Shown here: positions 1-7,975 of the stretch, piece by piece | How the letters are laid out: the number at the start of each line of letters is the position of its first letter | Position numbering within the stretch: position 1 is the first letter of the stretch | Assembly: GCF_023630205.1 (NCBI RefSeq) | Contig: NZ_JALPRR010000002.1 | Coordinates: forward strand, 922,899-986,898 | DNA: 64,000 nucleotides | Direction: 5' to 3' | DNA from: Pontibacter ruber | Lineage (GTDB): Bacteria; Bacteroidota; Bacteroidia; Cytophagales; Hymenobacteraceae | The notes under the pieces: model-generated | Databases searched by the model: none | Told to the model about the DNA's origin: nothing | Seen by the model: only the letters and a program-made list of their open reading frames with translations | Translations under genes and position numbers: made by a program

Positions 1-217
1 AGAAAGCCGTGACGTGCTCGAAAAAGCGGAGCGAAATTATACTGAGGAATTTGCCAGCATGCACGAAATACCAAGACCAAAACACTGGGGCGGATTTGTG
101 CTGCAGCCCGACCGAATCGAGTTCTGGCAGGGGCGCCCCAGCCGCCTGCATGACCGCATCCTATATGAGCTTGCTCCTGAGGGCCAAAGCTGGCATCTGA
201 AACGCCTTGCCCCATAA
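1..217 (+). CDS. pdxH: Pyridoxamine 5'-phosphate oxidase, C-terminal part (cut by window start)
   Basis: Only the last 71 codons are present; the frame is open from base 2, so the gene begins before the window. The family oxidises pyridoxamine or pyridoxine 5'-phosphate to pyridoxal 5'-phosphate with FMN and oxygen in the cytoplasm. The visible piece carries the conserved family end: PRPKHWGGF, then IEFWQGR, then RLHDR and the terminal LKRLAP. The RLHDR arginine region belongs to the substrate-binding part and the final RLAP is almost invariant in the family. The protein ends at its usual position, so there is no sign of truncation at this end. The next gene starts 49 bases downstream on the same strand. 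Confidence 0.93.
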   Translation, partial: ESRDVLEKAERNYTEEFASMHEIPRPKHWGGFVLQPDRIEFWQGRPSRLHDRILYELAPEGQSWHLKRLAP

Positions 218-266
218 CATTCCTGCTTAGATTTATTCTTCCCGATCGATCACTAGAAAAAGACTG

Positions 267-1565
267 ATGGCTGAGATACTCCCCTTAAAGCCCTGGCGCT
301 ACAACGCAAACCTTGAGCAAAACATAGACGAACTGACCTCCCCTTTGTTTGATGTGGTATCCCAAAAGCAACGGGAAGCCTTGTATCGTAACCACCTCAA
401 CAGTATCCATCTATCGGTGCCACGGGGCGAAAATCCAGCAGAAGAAGCGTCCTTCCTGCTCGATGACTGGAAGGAAAAAGGGATACTGGAGCAGGACCCG
501 CTTCCTGGCATTTATGTTTACTACCAATATTACAGGTTGCCCGGCAGCGACCGGGAATATTGCCGCAAGGGGTTTGTGTGCCACATCAAAGCCTACGACT
601 GGAATGAGAAAGTACTGCTGCGGCACGAGAATACCATTCCGACTGCGGTAAACGACCGTATTGCGCTGCTTGAAAAAACACTGCTGAACACCAGCCCTAC
701 GCACGGCCTCTACACCGACCCGGATCACGAACTGGAACCCTACATGGACGAAAGTATAAAGTCGCCTATCTACGTGACAGAAGACTACCAGGGCGTGCGG
801 GATGTATTGGCCGTGATCCATGACCATGAGATCATCAAACTGTTTGTAAACAAGCTACGCGATAAGCAAGTGCTGCTGGCAGACGGACATCACCGCTACG
901 AAGGCTCGCTGGAATACCGCAAGCGGATGATGGCAGAGAACCCAAACCACACGGGTTTTGAGGCTTACAATTACCACCTCATGTATCTGACCAATACCGA
1001 GTCGGATGACCTGCGCATTTTGCCTACGCACCGCGTGCTGGAGAACATCAAAATGACGGATGAGGAGTTTCTGGAGCGGCTCAGCCCATACTTTGTGATC
1101 ACGCCGAAAGAAGACCCCTACGAACTCAACGAAGTGATCATTGGCAAACCCTGGGCTTTCGGTCTATACTTGTCTGGCAATGCCTACAAGCTCCGCTTGA
1201 AACCGGAAGTACACCAGCAGATCGACTGGAATTTTCCGCAGGAAGTAAAGGACCTGGACCTGACTGTAATGCACTACTTTGTATTTGAGAAGGTGTTGGG
1301 CATTTACCGTCAGCAGCAGCGCGATTACAAAGGCCTGAGCTACGAACGTAACTTTACGGCCTGCATCAGCAAGGTGGATTCCGGTCAGGCACGGCTAGCA
1401 CTCATCACCAACGAGGTGACCATGGAACAGGTAAAGCGTGTGTGCTACAGTGGCGCTATCATGCCCCAGAAGTCCACGTTCTTCTACCCGAAAGTTATCT
1501 GCGGATTTTTATTTAGCTCTATCAAAGAAGATGAATTTGTCTCAGCCCATATTGCTTGCCTCTAA
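267..1565 (+). CDS. DUF1015 family protein
   Basis: The 432-residue protein matches the conserved DUF1015 family, whose biochemical role is not established. The marker is ADGHHRYE near residues 205-215, followed by a Tyr-rich segment, and the length is normal for the family. There is no signal peptide or membrane segment, so it is probably cytoplasmic. The end of the gene overlaps the start of the Maf gene by 35 bases in another frame, which suggests translational coupling. The ATG at 267 is the first start of the open frame and leads straight into the family N-terminus (PLKPWRYN). Confidence 0.85.
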   Translation: MAEILPLKPWRYNANLEQNIDELTSPLFDVVSQKQREALYRNHLNSIHLSVPRGENPAEEASFLLDDWKEKGILEQDPLPGIYVYYQYYRLPGSDREYCRKGFVCHIKAYDWNEKVLLRHENTIPTAVNDRIALLEKTLLNTSPTHGLYTDPDHELEPYMDESIKSPIYVTEDYQGVRDVLAVIHDHEIIKLFVNKLRDKQVLLADGHHRYEGSLEYRKRMMAENPNHTGFEAYNYHLMYLTNTESDDLRILPTHRVLENIKMTDEEFLERLSPYFVITPKEDPYELNEVIIGKPWAFGLYLSGNAYKLRLKPEVHQQIDWNFPQEVKDLDLTVMHYFVFEKVLGIYRQQQRDYKGLSYERNFTACISKVDSGQARLALITNEVTMEQVKRVCYSGAIMPQKSTFFYPKVICGFLFSSIKEDEFVSAHIACL

Positions 1566-2103
1566 CTCTCCGCGCCGCAAGGAACTGCTGGCGGGGCTGG
1601 GCTTAACGTTTACAGTGCGGGTAAAGGAAGTGCACGAAGACTTTCCGGAGCACCTGTACCGCGAAGAAGTAGCCGAGTTCCTGGCATCGCACAAGGCAGA
1701 CGCTTACCAGCACGAGCTGACAAATGAACTGCTTATTACTGCCGATACGATCGTTTGCCTGGAGGACCGGATCCTGAACAAACCAGCGGACTACGAAGAA
1801 GCATTTCAGATGCTACGCGCTTTGTCGGGCACCGCGCATGAAGTAATAACTGGTGTTTGCCTGCTCACAAAGGAAAAGAAAACAGTTTTCCATGATGTAA
1901 CCAAAGTATACTTCAAGGAGCTGACCGACGCGGAAATCGACTACTACATAACCCATTACAAACCCTTCGACAAAGCCGGTGCTTATGGCATTCAGGAGTG
2001 GATCGGGATGATCGGTATAAAGAAGATCGAAGGATCATACTTTAACGTGGTGGGCTTGCCTGTACAGAAGCTGTATGATCACCTGGCAGAATTTATTTTA
2101 TAG
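1531..2103 (+). CDS. maf: Maf-like nucleoside triphosphate pyrophosphatase
   Basis: Maf proteins hydrolyse non-canonical or pyrimidine nucleoside triphosphates (dTTP/UTP type) to the monophosphate and pyrophosphate, a house-cleaning role. The 190-residue product begins with ILLASNSPRRKELL, the family signature loop, and carries ITADTIV (catalytic Asp) near residue 70, KPADYEEA, and DKAGAYGIQEW near residue 150. The frame extends upstream to 1438, but those 31 codons lie inside the DUF1015 gene and do not resemble the family, so the ATG at 1531 is chosen. The start lies 35 bases inside the preceding gene. I infer co-translation with DUF1015. Confidence 0.92.
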   Translation: MNLSQPILLASNSPRRKELLAGLGLTFTVRVKEVHEDFPEHLYREEVAEFLASHKADAYQHELTNELLITADTIVCLEDRILNKPADYEEAFQMLRALSGTAHEVITGVCLLTKEKKTVFHDVTKVYFKELTDAEIDYYITHYKPFDKAGAYGIQEWIGMIGIKKIEGSYFNVVGLPVQKLYDHLAEFIL

Positions 2104-2208
2104 TTTTGCCTGGCAGTTAATGCCTATACTTGAATTATTCGTTTTATCCTGCCGTTACACCATATCAGTAGCGCAGATACTTATCATTTTTAGCACATAA
2201 AATTTAGA

Positions 2209-3393
2209 ATGTCATTAACTAAATTATACCTGGCAACAGGCAAAGAGCATTCGCTCAAACGTTTTCACCCGTGGGTATTTTCCGGAGCGATCAAAAACAT
2301 AGACGGTAACCCGGCAGAAGGCGATGTTGTGGAGGTTTATTCCAGCAGACAAGAGTTTCTGGGCATGGGGCATTATGCGCCCGGGTCCATTGCAGTGCGC
2401 GTTTTCTCATTTGAGCAGGTAGAGCCCGATTATACTTTCTGGAAAGGCAAAGTACAGCAGGCTTATGATTTCCGCAAAAGGCTCGGCTTCATTGATAATC
2501 CGCACACCGATGTTTACCGATTGCTTTATGCAGAGGGAGACGGTGTACCTGGCCTGATTGTGGATGTGTACAAAGATACGGCGGTGCTTCAGGCGCACTC
2601 TGTGGGTATGCACCAGGTACGCGAACATATAGCAAAGGCGCTGCAGGAAGTATACGGCGGCATGTTGAAGGCTGTGTACGACAAGAGTGCAGAGTCGCTG
2701 CCTGCAAACTCGAAGGTAGATGTACAGAACGGTTATCTTTTCGGAACCTCTTCTGCCGGCACGGTAGTAACTGAAAATGAAAACCAGTTTTTTGTAGACT
2801 GGGAGAGCGGTCAGAAAACAGGTTTCTTTATAGACCAGCGCGAGAACCGATCGCTGCTGGCGCATTATGTAAAGGATAAATCGGTGCTTAACACCTTCTG
2901 CTATACCGGAGGCTTCTCGGTTTATGCCCTGAATGCCGGAGCCAAAGAAGTACACTCCGTGGACAGCTCGAAAAAAGCCATTGAGCTGACCATACAAAAT
3001 GCAGAGCTTAGCCAGGCTCCTGACCGTCACGAGGCTTTTGCGGTAGATACTTTTGAGTTTTTGCGTGGCAAAGAAGACCGCTACGATGTGATCATCCTGG
3101 ACCCGCCTGCCTTTGCCAAAAGCCAGAAAGTACGCCATAACGCTTTGATGGGCTACAAGCGCCTGAATGCTGAGGCGATGAAGAAGATCAAACCAGGAGG
3201 TATCCTGTTCACCTTCTCCTGCTCTCAGGTGGTAGATAAGTATTTGTTCAATAACACGGTAATGGCTGCAGCCATAGAGGCTGGTCGCAACATCAAGATC
3301 ATGCACCACCTCTCCCAGCCCGCCGACCACCCGATCTCCATCTTCCACCCGGAAGGAGAATACCTTAAAGGGTTGGTGTTGTTTGTAGAGTAG
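2209..3393 (+). CDS. rlmI: RlmI-type 23S rRNA (cytosine-C5) methyltransferase
   Basis: The 394-residue protein has a short N-terminal PUA-like RNA-binding domain (residues 1-75, with HPWVFSGAI) followed by a Rossmann SAM-dependent methyltransferase domain. Visible motifs are the EARL-domain stretch TGFFIDQRENR near residue 205, motif I LNTFCYTGGFS near 228, motif IV ILDPPAFAKS near 297, and FSCSQVV near 338 with the cysteine expected of a C5-methyltransferase. The best known relative, E. coli RlmI, methylates C1962 of 23S rRNA; the exact target here is inferred. The gene stands alone, with a 26-bp perfect hairpin just after the stop codon. Confidence 0.88.
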   Translation: MSLTKLYLATGKEHSLKRFHPWVFSGAIKNIDGNPAEGDVVEVYSSRQEFLGMGHYAPGSIAVRVFSFEQVEPDYTFWKGKVQQAYDFRKRLGFIDNPHTDVYRLLYAEGDGVPGLIVDVYKDTAVLQAHSVGMHQVREHIAKALQEVYGGMLKAVYDKSAESLPANSKVDVQNGYLFGTSSAGTVVTENENQFFVDWESGQKTGFFIDQRENRSLLAHYVKDKSVLNTFCYTGGFSVYALNAGAKEVHSVDSSKKAIELTIQNAELSQAPDRHEAFAVDTFEFLRGKEDRYDVIILDPPAFAKSQKVRHNALMGYKRLNAEAMKKIKPGGILFTFSCSQVVDKYLFNNTVMAAAIEAGRNIKIMHHLSQPADHPISIFHPEGEYLKGLVLFVE

Positions 3394-3401
3394 TGAGAGG
3401 A

Positions 3402-3458
3402 ATAGTACAAACAGCAGGGGCCGGTACATTTAGTACCGGCCCCTGCTGTTTGTACTAT
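3402..3458. terminator. 26-bp perfect inverted repeat after rlmI
   Basis: The arms 3402-3427 and 3433-3458 are perfectly complementary over 26 bp around a five-base loop (ATTTA). It begins eight bases after the rlmI stop codon, where a terminator is expected, but no T-run follows either arm, and the stem is much longer than that of an ordinary intrinsic terminator. It may be a repeat element doing terminator duty or an RNA 3'-end stabiliser. Confidence 0.6.
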
Positions 3459-3776
3459 CTAAGACATAGATGACGCTCTGTCATTTCGAGCATTGCGAGA
3501 AATCTGTACTAGTTGAAGTTTATACTTGTTGCTAACAAGCCTTCGCTTCGTAGCTGGCTGTATTCCTCAGTCTTACTAGCTACACTTTCATTTTATACTT
3601 AGGTGCGCTCACGGCCGCGGGGCCTCGTCCTCGGGCATCGCGCTGGGAGCTTTTCCTTTGCTCCTATCGTCGCAATATCGCTGTCGCGATACCGGAAAAA
3701 CTCGCATAGGCGCTCAACCCAAGGACTGGAAATGGTTCTGCTTCGTAAGCCGCTATGCAACTGGAACCCATTGTAG

Positions 3777-3838
3777 GGACAGGTCGCGACCTGTCCGAGC
3801 TATAGTTGAAGTAATGAAACTCATACTTCAACTATAGC
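3777..3838. repeat. Adjacent palindromes (20-bp palindrome plus 15-bp hairpin)
   Basis: GGACAGGTCGCGACCTGTCC at 3777-3796 is a perfect 20-base palindrome. Two bases later a second inverted repeat has 15-bp perfect arms (3799-3813 and 3824-3838) around a ten-base loop. They form a tandem pair of cruciform-capable elements of unknown role. Confidence 0.75.
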
Positions 3839-3964
3839 AATAACAGGCTCCCCTCCTTAGACTACCGAGAACACGAGTTCGAAGGTAGCGAGCGTAGCTC
3901 TGAGGGGCAGGGGTGCTTGGATAACTTGTCAAACAAGCGAAGTGACATGATAGTTGAAAAACTA

Positions 3965-5374
3965 CTATACCAAATACCTCCCCAATGAAAACAACTCCTC
4001 TCCTATTTCTGCAGGCAATTCCATGCGGATGCGCCACTCTTTAGGGTAGTAATTGTTGATGCGGTTGCCTACCTGTTTTGCCCAGCCAAGTGGCAGACCC
4101 TTGTACAACATCAGTACCCAGTCCGAGCCGCTGCTACCCAGGCTGATATCTTCTTTGCGCAGGAACCGTAATGCTTCTTCCAGATTTAAATCAACCGTTT
4201 GGAAAGCTTTTTTATTCAGGTACTGAGACATCGCCAGTCCATGCATAGGCTTAAGCTTTTTGCCCTTTACTTCTGCCACCTCGGTGCCGGCATATACAAC
4301 GTAGAGCTTTTGGTATACCTGGTCAGCAGCCTCAAAAATCGGAGCCGGTATTGCCGAAATTACTTCGCCATACTGCACCCATTCAAAGCGCTCCGGATCC
4401 TGGACCCAGTTTTCGACCAGTGCCCGCTCTTTTTTGCCTGCAATGGTCAATTTATACTTCTTCTTTCTTCCGCCACTTTCGTAACTATCCGCTGCTACGC
4501 CTGCTTTGCGCACTACGGCCATAAAAAAGCCTTCGCCCTGTACTTTATGCGGATAGAAACGATAGCCTTCCACACCCTGCTGCTGGGTAGGCACAATGCC
4601 CCAGGTAGGGTCAAGCTGCAGCTTGATCGGCTCAGCATCCTGTTGTTCTGCCAGCCATGCGATGTTTTGCTCATTCTCTGCCTCGTTCCAGGTGCAGGTG
4701 CTGTACACAAGTATGCCGCCAGGGCGTAAAGCTTCCCATACATCCATCAGAATACGCTGCTGCCGCTGCGCACATAGTTTTACATTTTCTTCGGACCACT
4801 CCTGCACTGCCTGTGCGTCTTTCCGGAACATGCCTTCGCCGCTGCAGGGGGCATCCACCACCATCAGGTCAAAAAACTCGGGCAGCTTTCCAAAATCTCT
4901 CGGGTCGTTGCTGGTGACCAGTACATTTCCGCTGCCCCATTTGGCGATGTTTTCTGCCAGTATAGAAGCACGGCTGCGGATCACTTCATTAGATACAAGT
5001 AAACTGTCCGGAGAAAGCAAGCTTGCCAAGTGCGTTGATTTGCCTCCCGGTGCACCACACAGGTCCAGCACCTGCAAGGGTCTATCAAGGTCCACTGCCT
5101 GCCTGAGCGCCTGCTCCAGGAACATCGAGCTGGCTTCCTGCACATAGTAAGCACCGGCATGGATCATGGGGTCTAAAGTAAACAGCGGGCGCTCGGGCAG
5201 GTAATAACCCGTGGTTGTCCATGGCACCGGCGGCAAACCTTCAGGTATGGTTATTTTTGCGGAATTGATGCGGATACTCACAGGTGGCGTACCCTGCAGC
5301 GCCTGCTCAAAAGCGGGGTATTCAGCACCCAGCAACCGCTGCATGCGCTCGACAAAAGTTACAGGTAAATCCAT
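3965..5374 (-). CDS. RsmF/NSUN-like rRNA (cytosine-C5) methyltransferase
   Basis: The 469-residue protein belongs to the NOL1/NOP2/Sun family, which methylates cytosine C5 in rRNA with SAM. Motifs in order are the N-terminal SIRINSAK region, motif I LDLCGAPGGKSTHLA near residue 105, motif IV DAPCSGEGMFRKD near 175 and motif VI YSTCTW near 222. The two cysteines (PC and TC) are the catalytic pair. The C-terminal third resembles the RsmF C-terminal/PUA-like region. It is probably last in a minus-strand group with the Nudix and acyltransferase genes. E. coli RsmF targets 16S C1407, but the target here is not provable. Confidence 0.88.
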   Translation of the reverse strand: MDLPVTFVERMQRLLGAEYPAFEQALQGTPPVSIRINSAKITIPEGLPPVPWTTTGYYLPERPLFTLDPMIHAGAYYVQEASSMFLEQALRQAVDLDRPLQVLDLCGAPGGKSTHLASLLSPDSLLVSNEVIRSRASILAENIAKWGSGNVLVTSNDPRDFGKLPEFFDLMVVDAPCSGEGMFRKDAQAVQEWSEENVKLCAQRQQRILMDVWEALRPGGILVYSTCTWNEAENEQNIAWLAEQQDAEPIKLQLDPTWGIVPTQQQGVEGYRFYPHKVQGEGFFMAVVRKAGVAADSYESGGRKKKYKLTIAGKKERALVENWVQDPERFEWVQYGEVISAIPAPIFEAADQVYQKLYVVYAGTEVAEVKGKKLKPMHGLAMSQYLNKKAFQTVDLNLEEALRFLRKEDISLGSSGSDWVLMLYKGLPLGWAKQVGNRINNYYPKEWRIRMELPAEIGEELFSLGRYLV

Positions 5375-5461
5375 GCTACGAAGGTACGGCTATTTTATAC
5401 TATCAGCCAAGTTACCTGTGCCGGCGTTAGTATGGCAAAATACAAAAGGCTTCTTTTAAGG

Positions 5462-5857
5462 TCAGATAGCAGATGAATGCAGCAGGTACTCCTCTACTAT
5501 CGGAACGTCAGCAGGGCACCAGGTATACTTCATCAGATCCGATGGTTCCGCCCACTGGTATGAGCGATGCTCTGCCAGTTGTACGACACCACTCAGGTAT
5601 CTGCAGGTGTACGGGATGAGCATGATCTCTTTGTCGCTATACCGGTGTACGACAGGCGTAAGGCGCGTAATAGGCCGCACCACAAGGTTGATCTCCTCTT
5701 TTATCTCCCGCACGAGTGATTCTTCTTCGGTTTCGCCGGGCTCTACTTTACCTCCCGGAAACTCCCAAAGCAAAGGTTGTGGCATGTGCTGGCTCCGTTG
5801 CGTCACCAATATGCGTCCATGTTGTTCCAGAATAGCGCAAACTACTTTTATTGCCAT
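5462..5857 (-). CDS. Nudix hydrolase, MutT/NudG-like (deoxy)nucleotide pyrophosphohydrolase
   Basis: The 131-residue protein is a minimal Nudix hydrolase. It has the full Nudix box near residues 34-57: GG, then GET, then REIKEE, with all the metal-binding glutamates. The short size and the pattern CAILEQHGRILVTQRS plus WEFPGGK resemble MutT and NudG, which remove oxidised dGTP or modified dCTP. The exact nucleotide cannot be read from sequence. The start codon lies five bases after the stop codon of the acyltransferase gene, so the two are almost surely co-transcribed. Confidence 0.88.
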   Translation of the reverse strand: MAIKVVCAILEQHGRILVTQRSQHMPQPLLWEFPGGKVEPGETEEESLVREIKEEINLVVRPITRLTPVVHRYSDKEIMLIPYTCRYLSGVVQLAEHRSYQWAEPSDLMKYTWCPADVPIVEEYLLHSSAI

Positions 5858-5862
5858 AGCTC

Positions 5863-6939
5863 TTATACCGTTTTACCAGCGTCAGCGGATACTTTTGGCT
5901 TGTTTACCAAACCGATAAGCGGTAGTTCGATACGGAAAAAGAGGTACCCAAGTGTCAGGCAGAGCAATTGATTTTGCAGCAGTGAATCTTCCTGCGGGAA
6001 AAGGCCAAAGTATAACACCTGCACCAGGAAGATATGGTAAGAGGCTTTTCCGAGTTCCGCTATACTTCTGAGCAGGATGTTATTTGATTGCTGCGGGAAC
6101 AACTTTATAACAGTAAAAATGAGGAGCGCAGCATACGGAAAACCCAGAAAGTTCTGTAACTGCCACTCTCTACGGAAGTAGCTGATATAATACCCTTTAT
6201 ACTGCACCAGGTAAAGGTATACTATACTTGCAGCTGCCATCAGTAAGAGCAGCTGCATCTGCTTTATGGAAGTATGTTGCGTGATTTTCGACAGCCACAA
6301 CCCCAGTGCAATAGCCGAGAAATAGCGGGGAAGTGCCGCATCGTAGAGGTAATTATCCTTGTCAAAAAAAGCAATGTTTTTACTTAATAGCAGGAAAGAG
6401 ATTTCGAGTAGCAGCAGTACAAGGCCCGTTAGCAAGGGCTTTTTTTTGAAACCATAACTTACCAGCGGCAACAGGAGCACCGATTGCAACAGCATCGTGA
6501 TAAAGTAGTTGCCTTTGCCGGAAACAGGCAGAACGCCAACTAAGGTGTACCAGCCGAAAGTATAAATGTTCCTGTCGAATAGCAGCAGCCACAACAAGCC
6601 GAGCAGCAGCGCTACAATGAAAATAATAACAAAGGGCTGCAGGATTCGGGAGCCCTTTTTTTGAAAATAGCTTCTGCTGTAAAGATGGTTAAACGAGACC
6701 GGCCGGCCTGCACCTGAAAGTCCGAGGTTATAGCCCATCAGCACCAGAAACACAGGTACTGCCTGCCAGATGTGGTACACGGCGTATGTTTGAATAAGCG
6801 TGGCCTTGGTAAAGGTATGCAGCGCGATAACAGCAACGATAGCGAGGCCTTTCAATACATCGATCTGCTGGTAGTGCTGTTTTTCTTTCAAAGTATAATC
6901 TGCTATCTGCCTGGCTGCTGTAGTACATAAAAAAAGCAT
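5863..6939 (-). CDS. Acyltransferase-3 family integral membrane protein
   Basis: The 358-residue protein has about ten hydrophobic segments and the family opening QIDVLKGLAIVAVIALH near residues 24-40, whose His is the presumed catalytic residue. The family transfers acyl groups to extracytoplasmic sugars or lipids; the substrate is unknown. The start is uncertain. The ATG at 6939 lies inside a hairpin with a T-run that looks like the gpsA terminator (6929-6951). A TTG at 6891 (giving MKEKQHYQQ) would leave about ten residues before the DVLKG motif, as in many homologues. I list the longer frame but consider the TTG plausible. The Nudix gene follows five bases downstream. Confidence 0.8.
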   Translation of the reverse strand: MLFLCTTAARQIADYTLKEKQHYQQIDVLKGLAIVAVIALHTFTKATLIQTYAVYHIWQAVPVFLVLMGYNLGLSGAGRPVSFNHLYSRSYFQKKGSRILQPFVIIFIVALLLGLLWLLLFDRNIYTFGWYTLVGVLPVSGKGNYFITMLLQSVLLLPLVSYGFKKKPLLTGLVLLLLEISFLLLSKNIAFFDKDNYLYDAALPRYFSAIALGLWLSKITQHTSIKQMQLLLLMAAASIVYLYLVQYKGYYISYFRREWQLQNFLGFPYAALLIFTVIKLFPQQSNNILLRSIAELGKASYHIFLVQVLYFGLFPQEDSLLQNQLLCLTLGYLFFRIELPLIGLVNKPKVSADAGKTV

Positions 6940-6951
6940 ACTGTAGTATGC
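6929..6951 (-). terminator. Hairpin with T-run after gpsA
   Basis: GCATACTGTAGTATGC (6936-6951) is self-complementary. Read on the minus strand it is followed at once by a run of seven T. It lies 19 bases after the gpsA stop codon, as expected for an intrinsic terminator, yet it covers the ATG otherwise proposed for the next gene. Confidence 0.6.
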
Positions 6952-6970
6952 CTTTCTGGTAATCTGCTAA

Positions 6971-7960
6971 TTATTTAAGCTTATCCTTCAGTATCTCAAA
7001 TTCTACTGCAGGCGATATCTTCTCATACAGGATCAGGTATACGGCTGAGGTTATCGGCATTTCCACGTTCAGTTTCTTGTTCAGCTCATAGATGCTTTTA
7101 ACCGCATAGTACCCTTCTGCTACCATGTTCATTTCCATCTGCGCCGACTTTACTGTATACCCCCGTCCGATCATGTTACCAAACGTTCGGTTACGGCTGA
7201 ATTGAGAATAAGCTGTTACCAGCAGGTCCCCGAGATAAGCCGATCCTGTCAGGGAACGGTGCATCGGCATTACCTTGTCCAGAAAACGCTCGATTTCGAA
7301 CATGGCATTGGAAACCAGTACCGCCTGGAAATTGTCGCCATAGTTTAGGCCCCGTGCTATGCCACAGGCTAGAGCGATGATGTTTTTTATCACAGCACAG
7401 TACTCCACGCCATCCAGATCGTCCAGCGGGTTTGCTTTTACGTAACGGTTGCGCAGCAGTTCGCAGAAGTGCTCGGCTTTGGCAAGGTCATGTGAGCCGA
7501 TCGTAAGGTAAGATTGCTTCTCCAGCGCCACCTCCTCGGCATGGCAAGGGCCTGCAATAACAAGCTGGTGGCTGTTTGGTACATGAAAGTGATGTCCCAC
7601 GTAATCTGTAACTAGGATATTCTCCTGCGGGATCATGCCCTTGATGGCAGAGATCACTACCTTATCTTTCAGCGCACCTTCCGGCAGTTCGGCAAGAGCA
7701 TCTTTAACGAAAGCGGCTGGCACGGCAAGTATAACCCAGTCAGCTGTAGCCACCACCGATCTGATGTCGTTGGATGGTTTTACATAGTTGAGGTCAAACG
7801 AGACGCCGCTCAGGTAGCGGGGATTGTGCTTGTAATTGATCAGGTGCTGCACATCGTTTTGGTTGCGCATCCACCAATGTATCTGTGATCTATTCTCAGA
7901 AAGTATTTTAACCAGTGCTGTAGCCCAGCTACCTCCTCCTATTACAGCTATTTTTTCCAA
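6971..7960 (-). CDS. gpsA: Glycerol-3-phosphate dehydrogenase [NAD(P)+]
   Basis: GpsA reduces dihydroxyacetone phosphate to sn-glycerol 3-phosphate, the backbone for phospholipids. The 329-residue protein begins with the nucleotide-binding motif VIGGGSWATAL (residues 5-15), a one-residue variant of the common GAGSWGTAL. It carries SAIKGM near 105, GPCHAEEVA near 137, and the catalytic-site lysine in CAVIKNIIALACGIA near 187-201. The substrate-binding GNMIGRGY lies near 265. Length is typical. It begins 15 bases after the stop codon of the efflux adaptor gene on the same strand, so it may share that transcript. Confidence 0.96.
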   Translation of the reverse strand: MEKIAVIGGGSWATALVKILSENRSQIHWWMRNQNDVQHLINYKHNPRYLSGVSFDLNYVKPSNDIRSVVATADWVILAVPAAFVKDALAELPEGALKDKVVISAIKGMIPQENILVTDYVGHHFHVPNSHQLVIAGPCHAEEVALEKQSYLTIGSHDLAKAEHFCELLRNRYVKANPLDDLDGVEYCAVIKNIIALACGIARGLNYGDNFQAVLVSNAMFEIERFLDKVMPMHRSLTGSAYLGDLLVTAYSQFSRNRTFGNMIGRGYTVKSAQMEMNMVAEGYYAVKSIYELNKKLNVEMPITSAVYLILYEKISPAVEFEILKDKLK

Positions 7961-7975
7961 TTCTAATGATATTCG

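Larger units (their letters stand above)
3394..3964. repeat. Gene-free mosaic of dispersed repeats and palindromes
   Basis: This 571-base gap between convergent genes holds no credible coding sequence. It contains a 26-bp perfect hairpin (3402-3458), the block TCATTTCGAGCATTGCGAG at 3481-3499 (a type of intergenic repeat I recall as common in Bacteroidota), a GC-rich block at about 3605-3730, a 20-base perfect palindrome (3777-3796) and a 15-bp hairpin (3799-3838). CTTGTT/AACAAG hairpins lie near 3525-3540, with a related one near 3920. The word AGTTGAAGT occurs near 3511 and again at 3804, hinting that the same unit inserted twice. I infer a hotspot for small repeat elements. Confidence 0.65.

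Noticed and set aside
2407..3429. 340-codon open frame antisense to the rlmI gene
   Set aside because: It lies almost entirely opposite a clear methyltransferase gene, its translation shows no domain, and it looks like a codon-usage shadow.
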